Source: Branchiostoma floridae (taxonomy: Eukaryota > Chordata > Leptocardii > Amphioxiformes > Branchiostomatidae). From it: DNA of 46,063 nt. The stretch covers positions 33,856 through 79,918 of the forward strand of contig NW_023365701.1 of NCBI RefSeq assembly GCF_000003815.2, written 5' to 3'. Numbering within the stretch: the stretch's first letter is position 1; each line of letters begins with the position of its first letter. Made by a program: the position numbers and the translations under genes. The notes under the pieces were generated by a model, which saw only the letters and a list, made by a program, of their open reading frames with translations, was not told the origin of the DNA and did no database searches. Shown here one piece after another: positions 20,570 to 32,840 of the stretch.

Positions 20570-21960
20570 GAACAGGCCATTTCAATGCACATCAAGCCTG
20601 AGAAAGGGGGAAGAAATCTCTGGATTGTCCATACATGGAAGTTGGGAAATTTTCCTTTATATCTCAGTAGTCTTATATTCTAACAGTGTATCTAAGAGTA
20701 GGCTGAAAGCATCCTTGACATGAATATTAAGCACTCAGATAATATAACAGCTAACCAGGGACATCAAAAAGTTTGCAGTTGATGATATCTCAAGTATGAG
20801 AAAAAAGGCTCTTTCTTTTAATTATGATTTGTGCTGTGTCCATTGTGATTGAAAAGCTAACAGCTCTTTGAAGAAATTGAGGCTAAAAACTGGTATTAAA
20901 TAGCCTGATTAAATCTCACTTATAGCAGCCCTGGACAGCAGAGTTTGTGTTACACAGACGAGGTGTTAAACTGCTACTTATAGACTGTAAGGAGCACCAC
21001 TTTAGGCTATAGGGTGGGTCTCACAAAATGCTAAATGTAATTGACCCTCCTAAAACACTCTCAAGTTCAATCTGCAATGGTGACACAAGTGCTTTAGCCC
21101 AGTTCACCTCACACAGCCACACTTATAAAGACACAGGCACACACACACACAACTTTGCTTGAAGACCAACCATAATTTTTAGTGTGTCCTCATTTTCAAC
21201 ACAAAAATTAGTACATTTTGTACCATTTTTCAAACCTAAAACTGCACTAACGGACAAGTCAGCAGAACTATCCCGGTCTCCCAAGACCTCGCAAGGGGGT
21301 AGGCCACCTCAAAACTGACTTCATGTTTTGTGGTGTTGCACACCTACCGCCCCGACGCCGCCGAAGTTAGCCTTTCCAGGGTCCTGGATACCTTAGCCCT
21401 ACCACGATAGACATGAACTGCCGACTGCTAACTAGCTATGAGGACACACTTCCTAAATTTGGGATGATTGCAAAGTGGAAGAAGTTGCGTTCAGTCCACA
21501 CGACATTCTTAAAAGGCCCCTGGACACAATTTAACTGGTCAGCTTGCGCCGCAAAAGTCCAACACCCTTTTTACGACGTATTCCAGGCTTCCGTGTGCAC
21601 ATTGAAGTTAGTTCTCAACCCGAAGCTTTTACTGTGAGATACACGATAACTTTTGTGTAAGTGTAAGTGTACTTGACAATTTTTTTAAATTTTTTATTTT
21701 GGTAACCATAAGATGACCAGTTTGGATGACAATTTCTGCGAGTACACAGATAAGATTCTTGGGAGACAACTTTTTCAAGGTCATTAAATTTTTTGTTCTC
21801 CTGGACTTAAGTGCAGGATATCTATGGTCTTCTATTTTGCGAAGACCAGGTCTTCTGTTTTGCGAAGACCATTTATTTATCAAAATAGTCTATAGTACAA
21901 TCATACTCTCCCAATCTGTGTAGAGTTTGGTAGGTCATCCAGATTGGTCAGATACTCATT
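20570..21960. other. No recognisable gene
   Basis: Contains a short (CA)n at about 21140-21152 and a 74-codon + strand ORF at 21413-21637 of no known family. There is nothing else I can name. Confidence 0.5.
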
Positions 21961-21967
21961 GGGACAT

Positions 21968-22072
21968 TTTTTTAGGCCCATTCCCGCCTTGATAAGGTTT
22001 CAGGGGGCCTATTCTTTTTTTTAGGGGGCCCATTCCCGCCTTGATAAGGTTTCAGGGGGCCTATTCCCTGTT
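21968..22072 (+). repeat. Two copies of a ~48-bp G-rich module before the 103-bp satellite
   Basis: GGCCCATTCCCGCCTTGATA followed by AGGTTTCAGGGGGCCTATTC occurs at about 21974 and again at about 22027. Each module itself contains two related halves, GGCCCATTCCC and GGCCTATTCCC. A third copy lies beyond the array at 24810. Confidence 0.85.
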
Positions 22073-22189
22073 ACCACATCCCACGGTTTGGCAATGACAT
22101 CACTTGACTGGAGGTTTCTCTTGGTGCCTTAAGTTTGTAATCCTCCAGAATCAGTTGTTTGGAATCATCTCCAAAACCAGCTGTCTGTC

Positions 22190-24205
22190 CCCTAGCCAGA
22201 ATGTCTGAATCACAAGGCGATGGAGTACAGAATTTTTTTTTTCAGATGAAGCTGGATGGTTCCTGATGCGTGATGACATTGGAGATGGTAGTACGGCACA
22301 ATCAGCAGCAGATATACACGCCTCATCGTTTTTTTTTTCAGATGAAGCTAGATGGTCTCTGATGTAAGATGACATTGGAGATGGTTCGTACCGCACAATC
22401 AGCAGCAGATATACACGCCTCATCGTTTTTTGTTTTTTTCAGATGAAGCTGGATGGTCTCTGATGTAAGATGACATTGGAGATGGTAGTACGGAACAATC
22501 AGCAGCAGATACACACGCCCGGCCAGAAAGTCTGAATCACAAGGCGTTACTTCGATGGTCTTTGATGCGCGATGACATTGGAGATGGTAGTACGGCACAA
22601 TCAGCAGCAGATATACACGCCTCATCGTTGTTGTTTTTTTTTTTTCAGATGAAGCTGGATGGTCTCTGATGTAAGATGACATAGGAGATGGTAGTACGGC
22701 ACAATCAGCAGCAGATATACACGCCTCATCGTTGTTTTTTTTTTTTCAGATGAAGCTGGATGGTCTCTGATGTAAGATGACATTAGAGATGGTTTGTACG
22801 GCACAATCAGCAGCAGATATACACGCCTCATCGTTGTTGTTTTTTTTCAGATGAAGCTGGATGGTCTCTGATGTAAGATGACATTAGAGATGGTTCGTAC
22901 GGCACAATCAGCAGCAGATATACACGCCTCATCGTTTTGTTTTTTTTCAGATGAAGCTGGATGGTCTCTGATGTAAGATGACATTGAAGATAGTTCGTAA
23001 CGCACAATCAACAGCAGATATACACGCCTCATTGTTGTTGTTTTTTTCAGATGAAGCTGGATGGTCTCTGATGCCCGATGACATTGGAGATGGTTCGTAC
23101 GGCACAATCAGCAGCAGATACACGTGCCCCACCAGAAAGGCAGTATTTACGAAGGCGTTACTGCGATGGTCTTTGATGTGCGATGACATTGGAGATGGTA
23201 GTACGGAACATTCAGCAGCAGATACACGCGCCCCACCAGAAAGTCTGAAGCACAAGGTGTTACTGCAATCATGGTTCTTGATGCATGATGACATTGGAGA
23301 TGGTAGTACTGGACAATCAGCAGCAGATACACACGCCCGGCCAGAAAGTCTGAATCACAAGGCGTTACTTCGATGGTCTTTGATGCAGGATGACATTGGA
23401 GATGGTTCGTATGGCACAATCAGCAGCAGATATACACGCCCCGCCAGAAAGTCTGAATCACAAGGCGTTACTTCGATGGTCCTTGATGCGCGATGACATT
23501 GGCGATGGTTCGTACGGCACAATCAGCAGCAGATCTACACGCCCCGCCAGAAAGTCTGAATCACAAGGCGTTACTTCGATGGTCTCGAGATCTGCTGCGC
23601 GATGACATTGGAGATGGTCGAATGGAACAATCAGCTGAGCAGATACACACGCCCGGCCAGAAAGTCTGAATCACAAGGCGTTACTGCGATGGTCCTTGAT
23701 ACACGATGACATTGGAGATGGTTGTATGGGACAATCAGCAGCAGATACACACGCCAGTCCAGAAAGTCTGAATCACAAGGCGTTACCTCGATGGTCCTTG
23801 ATGCGCGATGACATTGGAGATGGTTCGTACGGCACAATCAGCAGCAGATATACACGCCCCGCCAGAATGTCTGAATCACAAGGCGTTACTGCGATGGTCC
23901 TTGATGCGCGATGACATTGGAGATGGTCGTATGGGACAATCAGCAGCAGATCTACACGCCCGTCAGAAAGGCTGAATGACAAGGCGTTACTGCGATCATG
24001 GTTCTTGATGCGCGATAGCATTGGAGATGGTAGTATGACACAATCAGCAGCAGATACACACGCCCCACCAGAAAGGCTGAATGACAAGGCGTTACTGCGA
24101 TGGTCCTTGATGCGCGATGACATTGGAGATGGTCGTATGGGACAATCAGCAGCAGATACACATGCCCGGCCAGAAAGTCTGAATCACAAGGCGTTGCTGC
24201 GATGA
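22190..24205 (+). repeat. 103-bp satellite array in two subtypes, about 19 units
   Basis: All units share GATGACATTGGAGATGGT, ACGGCACAATCAGCAGCAGA and TACACGCC. Up to about 23100 the second half reads TCATCGTTGTT plus a T run and CAGATGAAGCTGGATGGTCT. After 23100 it is mainly CCGCCAGAAAGTCTGAATCA, CAAGGCGTTACTTCGATGGT. Because 103 is not a multiple of 3, ORFs appear on both strands and shift frame; I do not regard them as genes. Confidence 0.95.
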
Positions 24206-24805
24206 TCTCTGTTTCTTTCACATCCTGTCTAGACTGGTTGTACGGCGTATCTGAACCCTATTATCAAGCGTGCGGACTCAGATAGTGGTCGTACCTCCTC
24301 GAGGCTGATGATAAAGAATTGGCGACCAATGACCTGCGACAAACTCAAAGAAGAGCTCCACTTATTGCCCGGCAGAGGTACTACGCCTCTTTGATCATCA
24401 AAACGGTACGTACAAGTGGAATACGGTTTTTTTTTTTGAGGAGTCCTATTGCCTAGACTTTCCATCCCAGCAGCAGCTAAACCCCGCCAGGATGACGGAA
24501 TCACAAAGATCTTGGAGTGCAAGACGTCCTCAGTTTTTTGGACAGGTTGTGAAGATCTGAGTCCAGTAGAATCCCAAGTCCATGTCCACTACTGTAGCAT
24601 CTTCACTGTTCATTCATGTTGCTGCAGGCACCTTCTGTTGTGCAGTATGAACTTTGGTTTGAGAGCTCGACAATATTCCGTCTTGCCTCACTCTTGACGT
24701 ATAGGACGGAATCAATAGCATCAGATGTTTCTTTGATGTTTAATCAGCTGCTCTCATAGATGGATTCATGTACCAAAACCTGGGATGTGGCCATTTTTTT
24801 TTTCA
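24206..24805. other. Unassigned sequence between satellite and G-rich module
   Basis: A moderate GC stretch with ORFs of 82-97 codons on both strands, none recognised. CCCCGCCAGGATGACGGAAT near 24482 resembles the satellite's CCCGCCAGAAAGTCTGAAT, so part of this may be decayed array. Confidence 0.5.
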
Positions 24806-24809
24806 TTTT

Positions 24810-25150
24810 TAGGGGGCCCATTCCCGCCTCTTTGAGGTTTCAGGGGGCCTATTCCCTTTCTTTTCTTTTTTTTTCTTCTTTTTTTTTGTTTTCTTTTTGT
24901 TTGTTTTCTTTTTTGTTTGTTTTCTTTTTTGTTTGTTTTCTTTTTTTCTTCTTTTTTTGTTTTTTTTTGTTTTCTTTTTTTTTTGGTCCCTTGCAGCATG
25001 GTTATGTGTATGTGTATGTGTAATGCTATGTGTATGTTTTCTTTTTTTCTTCATTTTTGCATTTTTTTTTGTCCCTTGCAGCATGGTTATGTGTATGTGT
25101 ATACTATGTGTAATGCTATGTGTATGCGTGTATGCATGTATGCAATTACC
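24810..25150 (+). repeat. Third G-rich module, T-rich tract and a TATGTG tandem duplication
   Basis: The module GGGCCCATTCCCGCCTCTTT...TTCAGGGGGCCTATTCCC spans 24814-24860. A T/G/C tract (TTTTGTTTGTTTTCTTTTTT) follows to about 24985. Then a ~95-bp piece starting TCCCTTGCAGCATGGTTATG is present twice, at about 24987 and 25073. The reverse-strand Lys-rich ORFs are low complexity. Confidence 0.85.
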
Positions 25151-25386
25151 AATACATGAATCACCACAGGAAGTTCAGCTTCTCAAGCATCAGGTTGAGA
25201 ACTTACCTTCAAGGTTCACAAGGGAAACCGGGAATAAATCATAAACAGCGCGCTGAGCGTCTGCAACATGGGCCGACCCGATAAACCATGTACAAAGCAC
25301 TTCGGAGAACATAGCGTGGATTTATAACAACTTCATCCACTCAACATCCCAAAGCTAATAGTAATCGGTATAATTTGGAGGCTATC

Positions 25387-25580
25387 AACGCCTGCTTTCC
25401 CTGCTTAGCACTGACAGCAAGAGTATGGCAGTTGAACACACATTACTACCAGTGGATTAGCTCCCTTGTTGTGTAAGTGACTGCACAAAAGTTGTGCGGC
25501 CTGGGGATACAGAAATGGAGATGGGCGCCACTCTATGATGCACCATAAGGTGCAGCAAGGACTTTAAAGTCCAGCTCCCG
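25387..25580 (+). mobile_element. SINE 3' fragment, second family
   Basis: CTGCTTTCCCTGCTTAGCAC, GAGTATGGCAGTTGAACACA, AGTGGATTAGCTCCCTTGTT and GTGCAGCAAGGACTTTAAAG correspond in order to the bodies at 9771 and 10149. A (CA)n-rich stretch follows to about 25620. Confidence 0.65.
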
Positions 25581-25620
25581 AGAAACACACACGCACACAC
25601 GCACGCATGCACTCACACAG

Positions 25621-27050
25621 TAGGTGAAGGAGAACATCAGCACTTATCATCTCAAGTTGCATCACCATTATAACCCCCACCCCCATTGGACAAAGTATAA
25701 TCCATGACTATAAGTAGAGGCACTAGATTTAGCCCTTGCAATGTCTTGGATCACATCATATTGTCCAATTATGTTCATGAACAAAGAAAAGCGTGTTTCT
25801 AATCAACTGTTTGATCATTTCTGCATAATAACAGATGCCAAAGTATTAAACATCTTTGTTTCTTACATGCTGCAGCTTTGGTCATCATACAGAACCTGCA
25901 AGACTGATGGTTGGGAAATTCAAAGTTCAATGCAGAAAGTGGACTGTTATGTAATGTATTTATATCAGCAATTTGGGTACTTATACGTGTATAGATAGAC
26001 CTCCAACCCATAGACTTAAATGGAATACTCATGGGCTAATCATCTGATAAGCCATTATACAACTCAACTGTGTTATGACCCAAGAATGTAGCCATTCAGC
26101 ACATTATGCTCAAACTTCACTGGCAAAGGTCTGTGAACAGAATCTGTCAGACAAAACATTGGTTTGTAAAAGGACCGCCTAACCAATGTGATGACGGTAA
26201 AGTTTTACAGCCTAATATGTCACTGTCACTGGGATTGAACCAAAATTATGATGCAAGGAGAAAAACTTTGGTACGCATAGGGTAAAATGGTATACCTGCA
26301 TTGCATACCACATGGCTTTGCTGCACTAACTAAAGATACCCCTATGCTGTGAAAAAATCCTAGTGAGAACACTGAGGATAATACTGTTACACTGTATCAG
26401 AGAATGAACAGGCACGACACTAAGTTAAGAGGAAGAAAAAACTGAGAAGTGTGGAGAAAACTACACAAAGTAGTTGCCACATTTTCTGTGGTGCCCTGAA
26501 GGCAAATGCTCATCATAGTTAAGGGATGATATTGTCTAGAAATCTCCCCTTTCTCGATGGGCTTGATGGCATAATAGAGCACTGAGTGTTGTTGGTTTCT
26601 GATCTTTTAAACAAAGAGCTTTGGAACTTTCGAATTCAGGAATTCCAGTCATGACTGAAATGTATGTTGTTTGGCTGTTTTAATCAATCATTATGACTCA
26701 GTGTCCTAACTAAGAAAATTTTGCTAACTAGAAAAACTACTAACAGTTTATAGCATTTTACAATAAGGAGTTATGAAATGGCGTTACAAGTAAATTCTCT
26801 CTTAAGTCATTTAAGATCCAGCACACCTAAATAAAAACAGTTTTTGTACATCTTCCTATTATATTATGCATTTGGAAAAGCACTCGTGGAAGAGCTGGAG
26901 CAGTTTAAGCCATTACTTTAGTGCTGCAGTTTAGGCAAGGAGTTATCAATTGGTCTAGTTAGGTTCTCACCAAGTCATTTTTATCCAATGATTCAACAAG
27001 ACGTCAGGAAGAAACAAACTGGAAGAGAACCTAGCACCTGATTCAAGGCA
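25621..27050. other. No recognisable gene or repeat
   Basis: AT-rich sequence with only short ORFs (85 codons or fewer), none with a recognisable motif. Confidence 0.5.
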
Positions 27051-27700
27051 TTTTCTGTTAATTCTGAAATGCATCTTGCTCTACAGTGTCCTGCAAAAAT
27101 TTCTTCAAACTTCCAGTATCCTTTCAAGATTGGCACTTTATAATTTTACAATAATGCACCTGGAACCAGCTAACATTCACTTGGAAATCCAGTGCATATA
27201 GAATAGCATCTGCCTATTAGACGCATTCGGAAAACCTTAACACCCTTGAAAAAGGGCAGTTTAAGATTATCATATAATTTCAGTGTGTGCAAAAGACATT
27301 GCAACAGTTTAACTTTAATCTACTGCAAAAATCTTCAGAAAGACACAATACTAGGATCATACCAACGTATATACGTATGCAGTGAAGGGATTTTATTCTT
27401 GTTATAAATGCACCATACTCTCCAGTGTCCTACAAATCTTCAAGTATAGACTCCGAATTGTCACTTAATAATCATTTTCATTATGCCATTGAAACACTTA
27501 TCTGCATGTACCAAATCTTGTACATGTACACAATGTACTAGCACCTGAATCAAGAGTTATCTTTTCTGATAATTTTGAAATGAACCATGCTCTTCAGTGT
27601 CCTACAAATCTTCAAAACTTCAAATAATTATCTATTCTGAATTGTCACTCTATAATCATTTCATTACATCATTGAAACACCTATCTACAGTACATGTATA
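27050..27700 (+). repeat. Three diverged direct repeats
   Basis: Blocks containing CAGTGTCCTRCAAA...TCTTCAA, GAATTGTCACT and TAATCATTTTCATTA-like words occur at about 27060-27180, 27405-27520 and 27570-27690. Confidence 0.75.
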
Positions 27701-27747
27701 CCAGGTTTCATTTGCTTAAGCGTACCATCTTGTAAATGCATTACTTA

Positions 27748-27958
27748 CTGTAATTTATGCAGAAATGATAGCAGTGGTTCTTATGTAAGCGATTTTGCAA
27801 TGACCACTTCATTGCAAAATTAAAACCACTTCGAACATATTTCCATCATAGTATGAGACTACAGTCTATGGCGCTTCTGCAAACTTAAAACCACTGCAAA
27901 CACTCCATTTTCCTGCTACCGCGAAAGTTAATCCCTGCGAACTTAAATGCATTTACAG
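27748..27958 (-). mobile_element. Palindromic MITE, copy 4, decayed
   Basis: It has TA at 27746-27747, the start CTGTAATTTATGCAGAAATG and the end TTAAATGCATTTACAG. Most CG dinucleotides of the other copies are lost here (e.g. CACTTCGAACATATTT), as expected of an older methylated copy. The right TA is missing. Confidence 0.8.
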
Positions 27959-28065
27959 AAGTAGCTACTAGCGGAAGAGTAAGCGACAACACTAAATTCA
28001 GCACCAAGGACAGCTCTGTACTCTCAGTTCCAGATATGAACTTAGTTTAGTAATTCTAGACACAG

Positions 28066-28370
28066 GGCTCGTAATTCTAGACACAGGCACCAGACAAATT
28101 TTACCTGCACCACTCCAAGTTTCAGAAGTATTGATCATTCCTGAGGAACCATTGCTATTTTTCCTCTTATACTTAAAGTAGGTGGTAACAAACAGTCAAT
28201 GCAGCTAATAACAGACCACATACAATGTACACCTGCATCATAGGACATTTACGTATAAAGCCCAGTACATGGACAAGTTCAGGTTAGGTGCAGGTAGACT
28301 CCAGAAACTCCAATTTTACCTGCAATAAACTGCATATTCAGGTGGCATTTCGAGCCCTGCAGACACCAAT
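28066..28370. mobile_element. Inverted-repeat element with AGGGCTCG ends, copy 1
   Basis: The left end CAGGGCTCGTAAT is complementary to ATTTCGAGCCCTG at the right. The interior holds GCACCAGACAAATTTTACCT and CTGCACCACTCC near the left and GGTGCAGGTA near the right. CAGGG ends are common in hAT-type elements, but no target duplication was identified. Confidence 0.65.
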
Positions 28371-30850
28371 GAATTATCCATGGGAAATTTCCAAGCACAA
28401 ATAAACATGAAAATACCGTACATGGTGTCAGCTTTCTGTAATTGCCATAGATACACCTATCTGTATTATACCTGTCATTTGCTCAAACAAGGTCCAGATT
28501 TTATTTAAGGTACAGTGTTAGACAGTGTACGTTAATATTCTACCTGCTGGTAAAATACATACTAACACTTTTGAAAGAGGGAAAGGGCGGTTTGAGGAAT
28601 TACTTAAGTCAGTGCCAAATTTTGCATGGATATACATTGATTAAAGAACTTACTTGGAACTACTAGTATGATAAGGTCCAGCATTTTCTGATATATCAAT
28701 GCTCACAAGCTATTCAAGGGCCAATAACACAATCTAAAACAGTAAAATGATTCAGAAAACCGTTTACGACTTGATTTTGAATTACCGTAGTCAAGCTGTG
28801 AAAAGCAAACTAATAAATTAATTTATACCATACTTTCTCGGTTGAAGTACCAACTTTTTAAACTTTTCAACATCCAAATTTGTTCACAAAGCGTTGTCCA
28901 AGTCGAGTTGTGTACTTTATTTGTTGTTTTTGCCTGGACAAACATGGAAGAGGACCCCAAACCAGCTAGAAACCCAGATTTAGAATGCGACCACTTGTGG
29001 CCTGGAACAGACATGTAAGACTCATAAGATAAGTTTTGATCCAGAAACTTTTAAGGTAGTACTGACAATGAAAACTATCTTTGAACAACAGTGTGCTATA
29101 TTCCCACCATGATCTCCTTTCTCCAATCACTCCATTGTTTAAAACTGCCATTTTAAATGTGGCTTTAAACACTGCCATGCATAAATCTTGCTTTACTTTT
29201 TCTTGTCTTTGCCCAAAAATACAATCTCCGAACCAAAATCTTTTACACATATACTGTTAGGCTTTACCACAAACCTGAATTTTTTTCAAAGTCAAAGTTG
29301 AGCAATATTTACGGACTATTAACTGTATCATCTGTAAGCTGACATCGACTGCCTTGCATTGCAATGACTTCTGGGTACAGACTGCAGTTACGTTCTTTTG
29401 GGACTTTCTGGTACTTTCCCTGAAAAAATAGGGGAGGAATCGTTGTAGAAAATTTTCCATTCTTGCATCTTAACCTCACTAATCTCCGGAGTGATTTTTT
29501 CAATGTGACAATCTCTGGGTTGGCAAAAGTCGGCCATATGATTCCCCGCAGATGTTAATAGAGTAAATATGCAGCATTTGCTGTAACGGTTGCGATTCTT
29601 CAGAGCCCAGATTCAGGGCATGGGCGCAATGACAGAAGAAACAAAATGGTGACCACTGCATCAGCCTACTGTGTTTCATGCCCAGACGGCAGCAATTCAG
29701 CAGAGAGCCAAATCTGGAGCATCCCATTGAGAATACAAATTTTAGCCCCATTGAGGTCTCAAGCTTTTATACTTAACTGTTCTGTTCTCAATAATGTTTC
29801 CACCAGATCTTGGCCAGAAATTAAATTTCAATCAACAATTAATTCAGCTTTGAACATACTAATGATAAAGGAACAACAACGAAGCCTCAAATGATTATTA
29901 AATATTAGTGCTCTGTAGTCTCAGTCGATTACTATTACTAACAGAAGGCTTAAGTTGGCTTGATATTCAGTAGTCCAGACTTCCTACTGATTGTAATACA
30001 AGAATGATTATCTAACAGTCACTTGTTCTATTTTGTTCAGTTCTGTTCTGTTCAAATATTTTGACTGAAAGGTCATTTTTATATTCATTTTGCTTCAGGT
30101 TTATCAAATCTGGTGTTTGAAGAATGAATTGCACAGAGTGAAATTTTCCAGTGAGTTTGATCGGAGTCAAGAAAATCACTGAAAACATATTATGGTATTA
30201 GAGGACGATTGGGCAAACATCCACTCAGTGGATAAAATGTATACCAAAATACAATTATTGCCAATTCTCTTTAGATATCATATTTCTGCTGAAAACCGTT
30301 GCAATGTTAATCAGTTCCCCTGATGAAAGGGTGTGAAATGAAATAGATTAAAGTTTGAGAGTTCTATAATCATGGAATGCCATGGGTATTGAAACATTCA
30401 TCATCAATTTTGCAGATTAGCTGTTGGCATCACTAAGGCTATTGTGAACACCATAACACATTGTGTATTCTTGACCATTTAAATTTGAACAAAATTGGCC
30501 CCTGCAGCTAAAGAGCTGCTAGGAGGCCAAAACCTACAGCTGCAGTAACCTATGCCAAAAGACCTACCTGGACTCCCAGACAACAAAATAGTGAACAAGT
30601 TAACACTTTGTGTAAACTGCTCTTGACTTTCATTTACATGTAGAAAAATCTTGAGACAAGAATTATAATCTACTTGGCCTCCTCTACTCGACTACACCAG
30701 ATTTCCTGTCTTATGCCGCTGTACCCCAAAACGTTACTGCCACAAACTCCAGTGATTATGTCAGAGGCTTTCAATGCAAATGAGGATGTATAAAGCAGTG
30801 ACATCAATGAAGCTGTATCCTTGTGGAAAACGTTTTTTTTCTTTGTGTAT
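28371..30850. other. No recognisable gene
   Basis: Unique-looking AT-rich DNA. ORFs of 60-94 codons occur, mostly on the minus strand at 28823-29751, but none shows a known domain or paired splice sites that I could link. Confidence 0.5.
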
Positions 30851-30856
30851 GTGTGT

Positions 30857-31054
30857 AACGCTAGTTCACCTTTATCCGTAGGGTTACCTTTATCTGTTCC
30901 TTTCTAAGAACAATGTATTTAGGGATATCAAGTCGACAGATGGTGGTTTCAAACTGCAATATTTCGACAATAGTACCTTGAAACCCTTTCTCTGGAAACC
31001 CTACTTAGCAACACAACGGATATAGGTTACCTCGCGGATAAAGGTGAACTAACG
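30857..31054. mobile_element. MITE with AGTTCACCTTTATCCG ends
   Basis: The left CGCTAGTTCACCTTTATCCG (30859) pairs with CGGATAAAGGTGAACTAACG (to 31054). A second inner repeat, GTTACCTTTATCTGT / ACGGATATAGGTTACC, follows the same pattern. No ORF. Target duplication unclear. Confidence 0.85.
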
Positions 31055-31059
31055 TGAAC

Positions 31060-31345
31060 ATCAACTCTCATAGTTCCACCTGGTGCCATAATACCGCCAC
31101 ATCAAAAACATTGGCTTTCTTATAATAAGATAACACCTAAATGTATTCACCTCAGGATTACCGATGCTGCATTTGTACATCTATTTGACAGATTATTTTT
31201 TCTCTTGGCAGCATTATTAGCTTGGAGTCCAGCCTTGTTTGCTTTAGTCAACTCCAAAGGTAGCGACCTTTGGGAGCGGACTATAGCAAGGCTGGACTCA
31301 AGGCGACGGTATTATGGCAATTCAGGTGAAATGATGAGAGCTGAT
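31060..31345. mobile_element. MITE with ATCAGCTCTCAT ends, carrying a second hairpin inside
   Basis: The outer arms ATCAACTCTCATAGTTCCAC / CTGGTGCCATAATACCGCC pair with GCGACGGTATTATGGCA / TTCAGGTGAAATGATGAGAG / CTGAT. The arms are about 40 bp. It starts only 5 bp after the previous element. Confidence 0.82.
31222..31302. mobile_element. Near-perfect hairpin nested in the 31060 element
   Basis: TTGGAGTCCAGCCTTGTTTG...AGTCAACTCCAAAGGT pairs with ACCTTTGGGAGCGGACTATA...CAAGGCTGGACTCAAG, giving an ~80-bp palindrome. It may be an inserted element or a local inverted duplication. Confidence 0.8.
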
Positions 31346-31349
31346 ATAT

Positions 31350-32840
31350 ATACATGCACCAGGTGTTGAATCTAGGTACAAGAGGCAGTTGGAGACGACT
31401 TTGTGCAAGAAAACATGTCGACTGTTCAAGAATCCTGTCTTAGTTTGTAAATCATGATCATTTCTTTTGTCAGAGCTTTGCCAACTTGGATCACACCAAC
31501 TCGAAGCATGAAGTGGATTATGAAGTCTGACAGTTTAACATAAATTTTGTATCATGGAATGCAATGGATTTCCATCAATTATGTAAATAAACAGGCCATT
31601 TACATAACAAACATCTAATTATGCATGTTATGAATTTGGCTATTTTCATACCAAAAATCATGACGATTGGTAAACACCTTGAGTATTCTCGCCGACTGTT
31701 CAACCCTAACCCTTGAACCCTAACTCTGGCCCAGTTGACCACGCTGTTGTATTAGGTTGATTTAAGTCTATCTGTCCGTACATTTTCTGTCTGCTTGTAT
31801 GTCTATGTTTTCTTTATTGTAGTGTTACTAGGATCAGTGTCAGTAGATCCCTAGTACCAAACATGCTGTAAGGTAAAACGTCTATCAAGTCAGGCCTAGG
31901 AAAGAATGTATACGTAGTGTTTCCAGTTACCCAACTGACCAGGGTTGTAGCCAGCCTGAAATTCCGTCCCCTTGATTTTGAACCGAAATCCTATCAAGCC
32001 CCAAAGCGATTCTTCGCGTGACATTCCTAAGGAGGTCCAAGTCCCTGAAAATTTTGAAATCTAGACCCTCTGAAATGCTATTTTCTGCATTTGGAGGTGT
32101 ACATTTTGCTTGACAATGTATGTAAATCCAAATCTAAATGTTTGACTTTGTTCAATGTCATGTATGAACTGAAAATCAGTGACAGCTAATATGAGCTAAC
32201 GTGAATATCAAGTAGAGATGAGAAAAAATTAGGTAATTTGATTTTGAAGCAATCCCTTTTTCGTGTCAAAATACAGTAATTCTTGATTCTTGAACAGTCA
32301 GCAAAGTGTCCGACCAATTTATCCTAATAAAGGCCATAACAATTTAATTTCTTGAATCTCGGATTTTGAAAGTGAAAATATTTAGCAAGAGGACATCATA
32401 AAGCTACAGGGTAGGGAGGAAAACTTGAATATGACTGTATTCTCCCCATAAAACTGAGTGCACCAAGGCACAAACCTGGTCCTCAGGCTTCATTATGTTT
32501 TTCCAGTTAAGGGTTTCTTGAAAATGTTTTTTAAAAATCCGAGAACCAACAAATTATTAATAAATTGGTGTGGCCAAAAGAATACTTTTGTCACAACTTT
32601 AAATCTTCCTGAACAGTCGGCATGAAATCTTGATGCACGTTTATTGTCTTTGAATCTAACTGCATCTTTTCCACATGCACACAACAGGGTTGGACAAGTT
32701 TTTTAATTCTTGGCTCTTTTTTTCTGTGTTGACAAATGCTTGATACCATGACTGTGATGAAAAGTATCAAGTATGTTTTTGTATATCAAAATATCACCCA
32801 TGGAAAGATCTTACTTGCCCGACCAGGCAAGTGTGTTGTG
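31350..32840. other. No recognisable gene
   Basis: Only short ORFs. The words AACCCTAACCCTTGAACCCTA near 31703 look telomere-like but are just three imperfect units. Confidence 0.5.

Noticed and set aside
24766-25084. Lys-rich minus-strand ORFs
   Set aside because: They are translations of a T-rich tract with no coding character.
31703-31730. Interstitial telomere (CCCTAA)n
   Set aside because: Only about three imperfect units.
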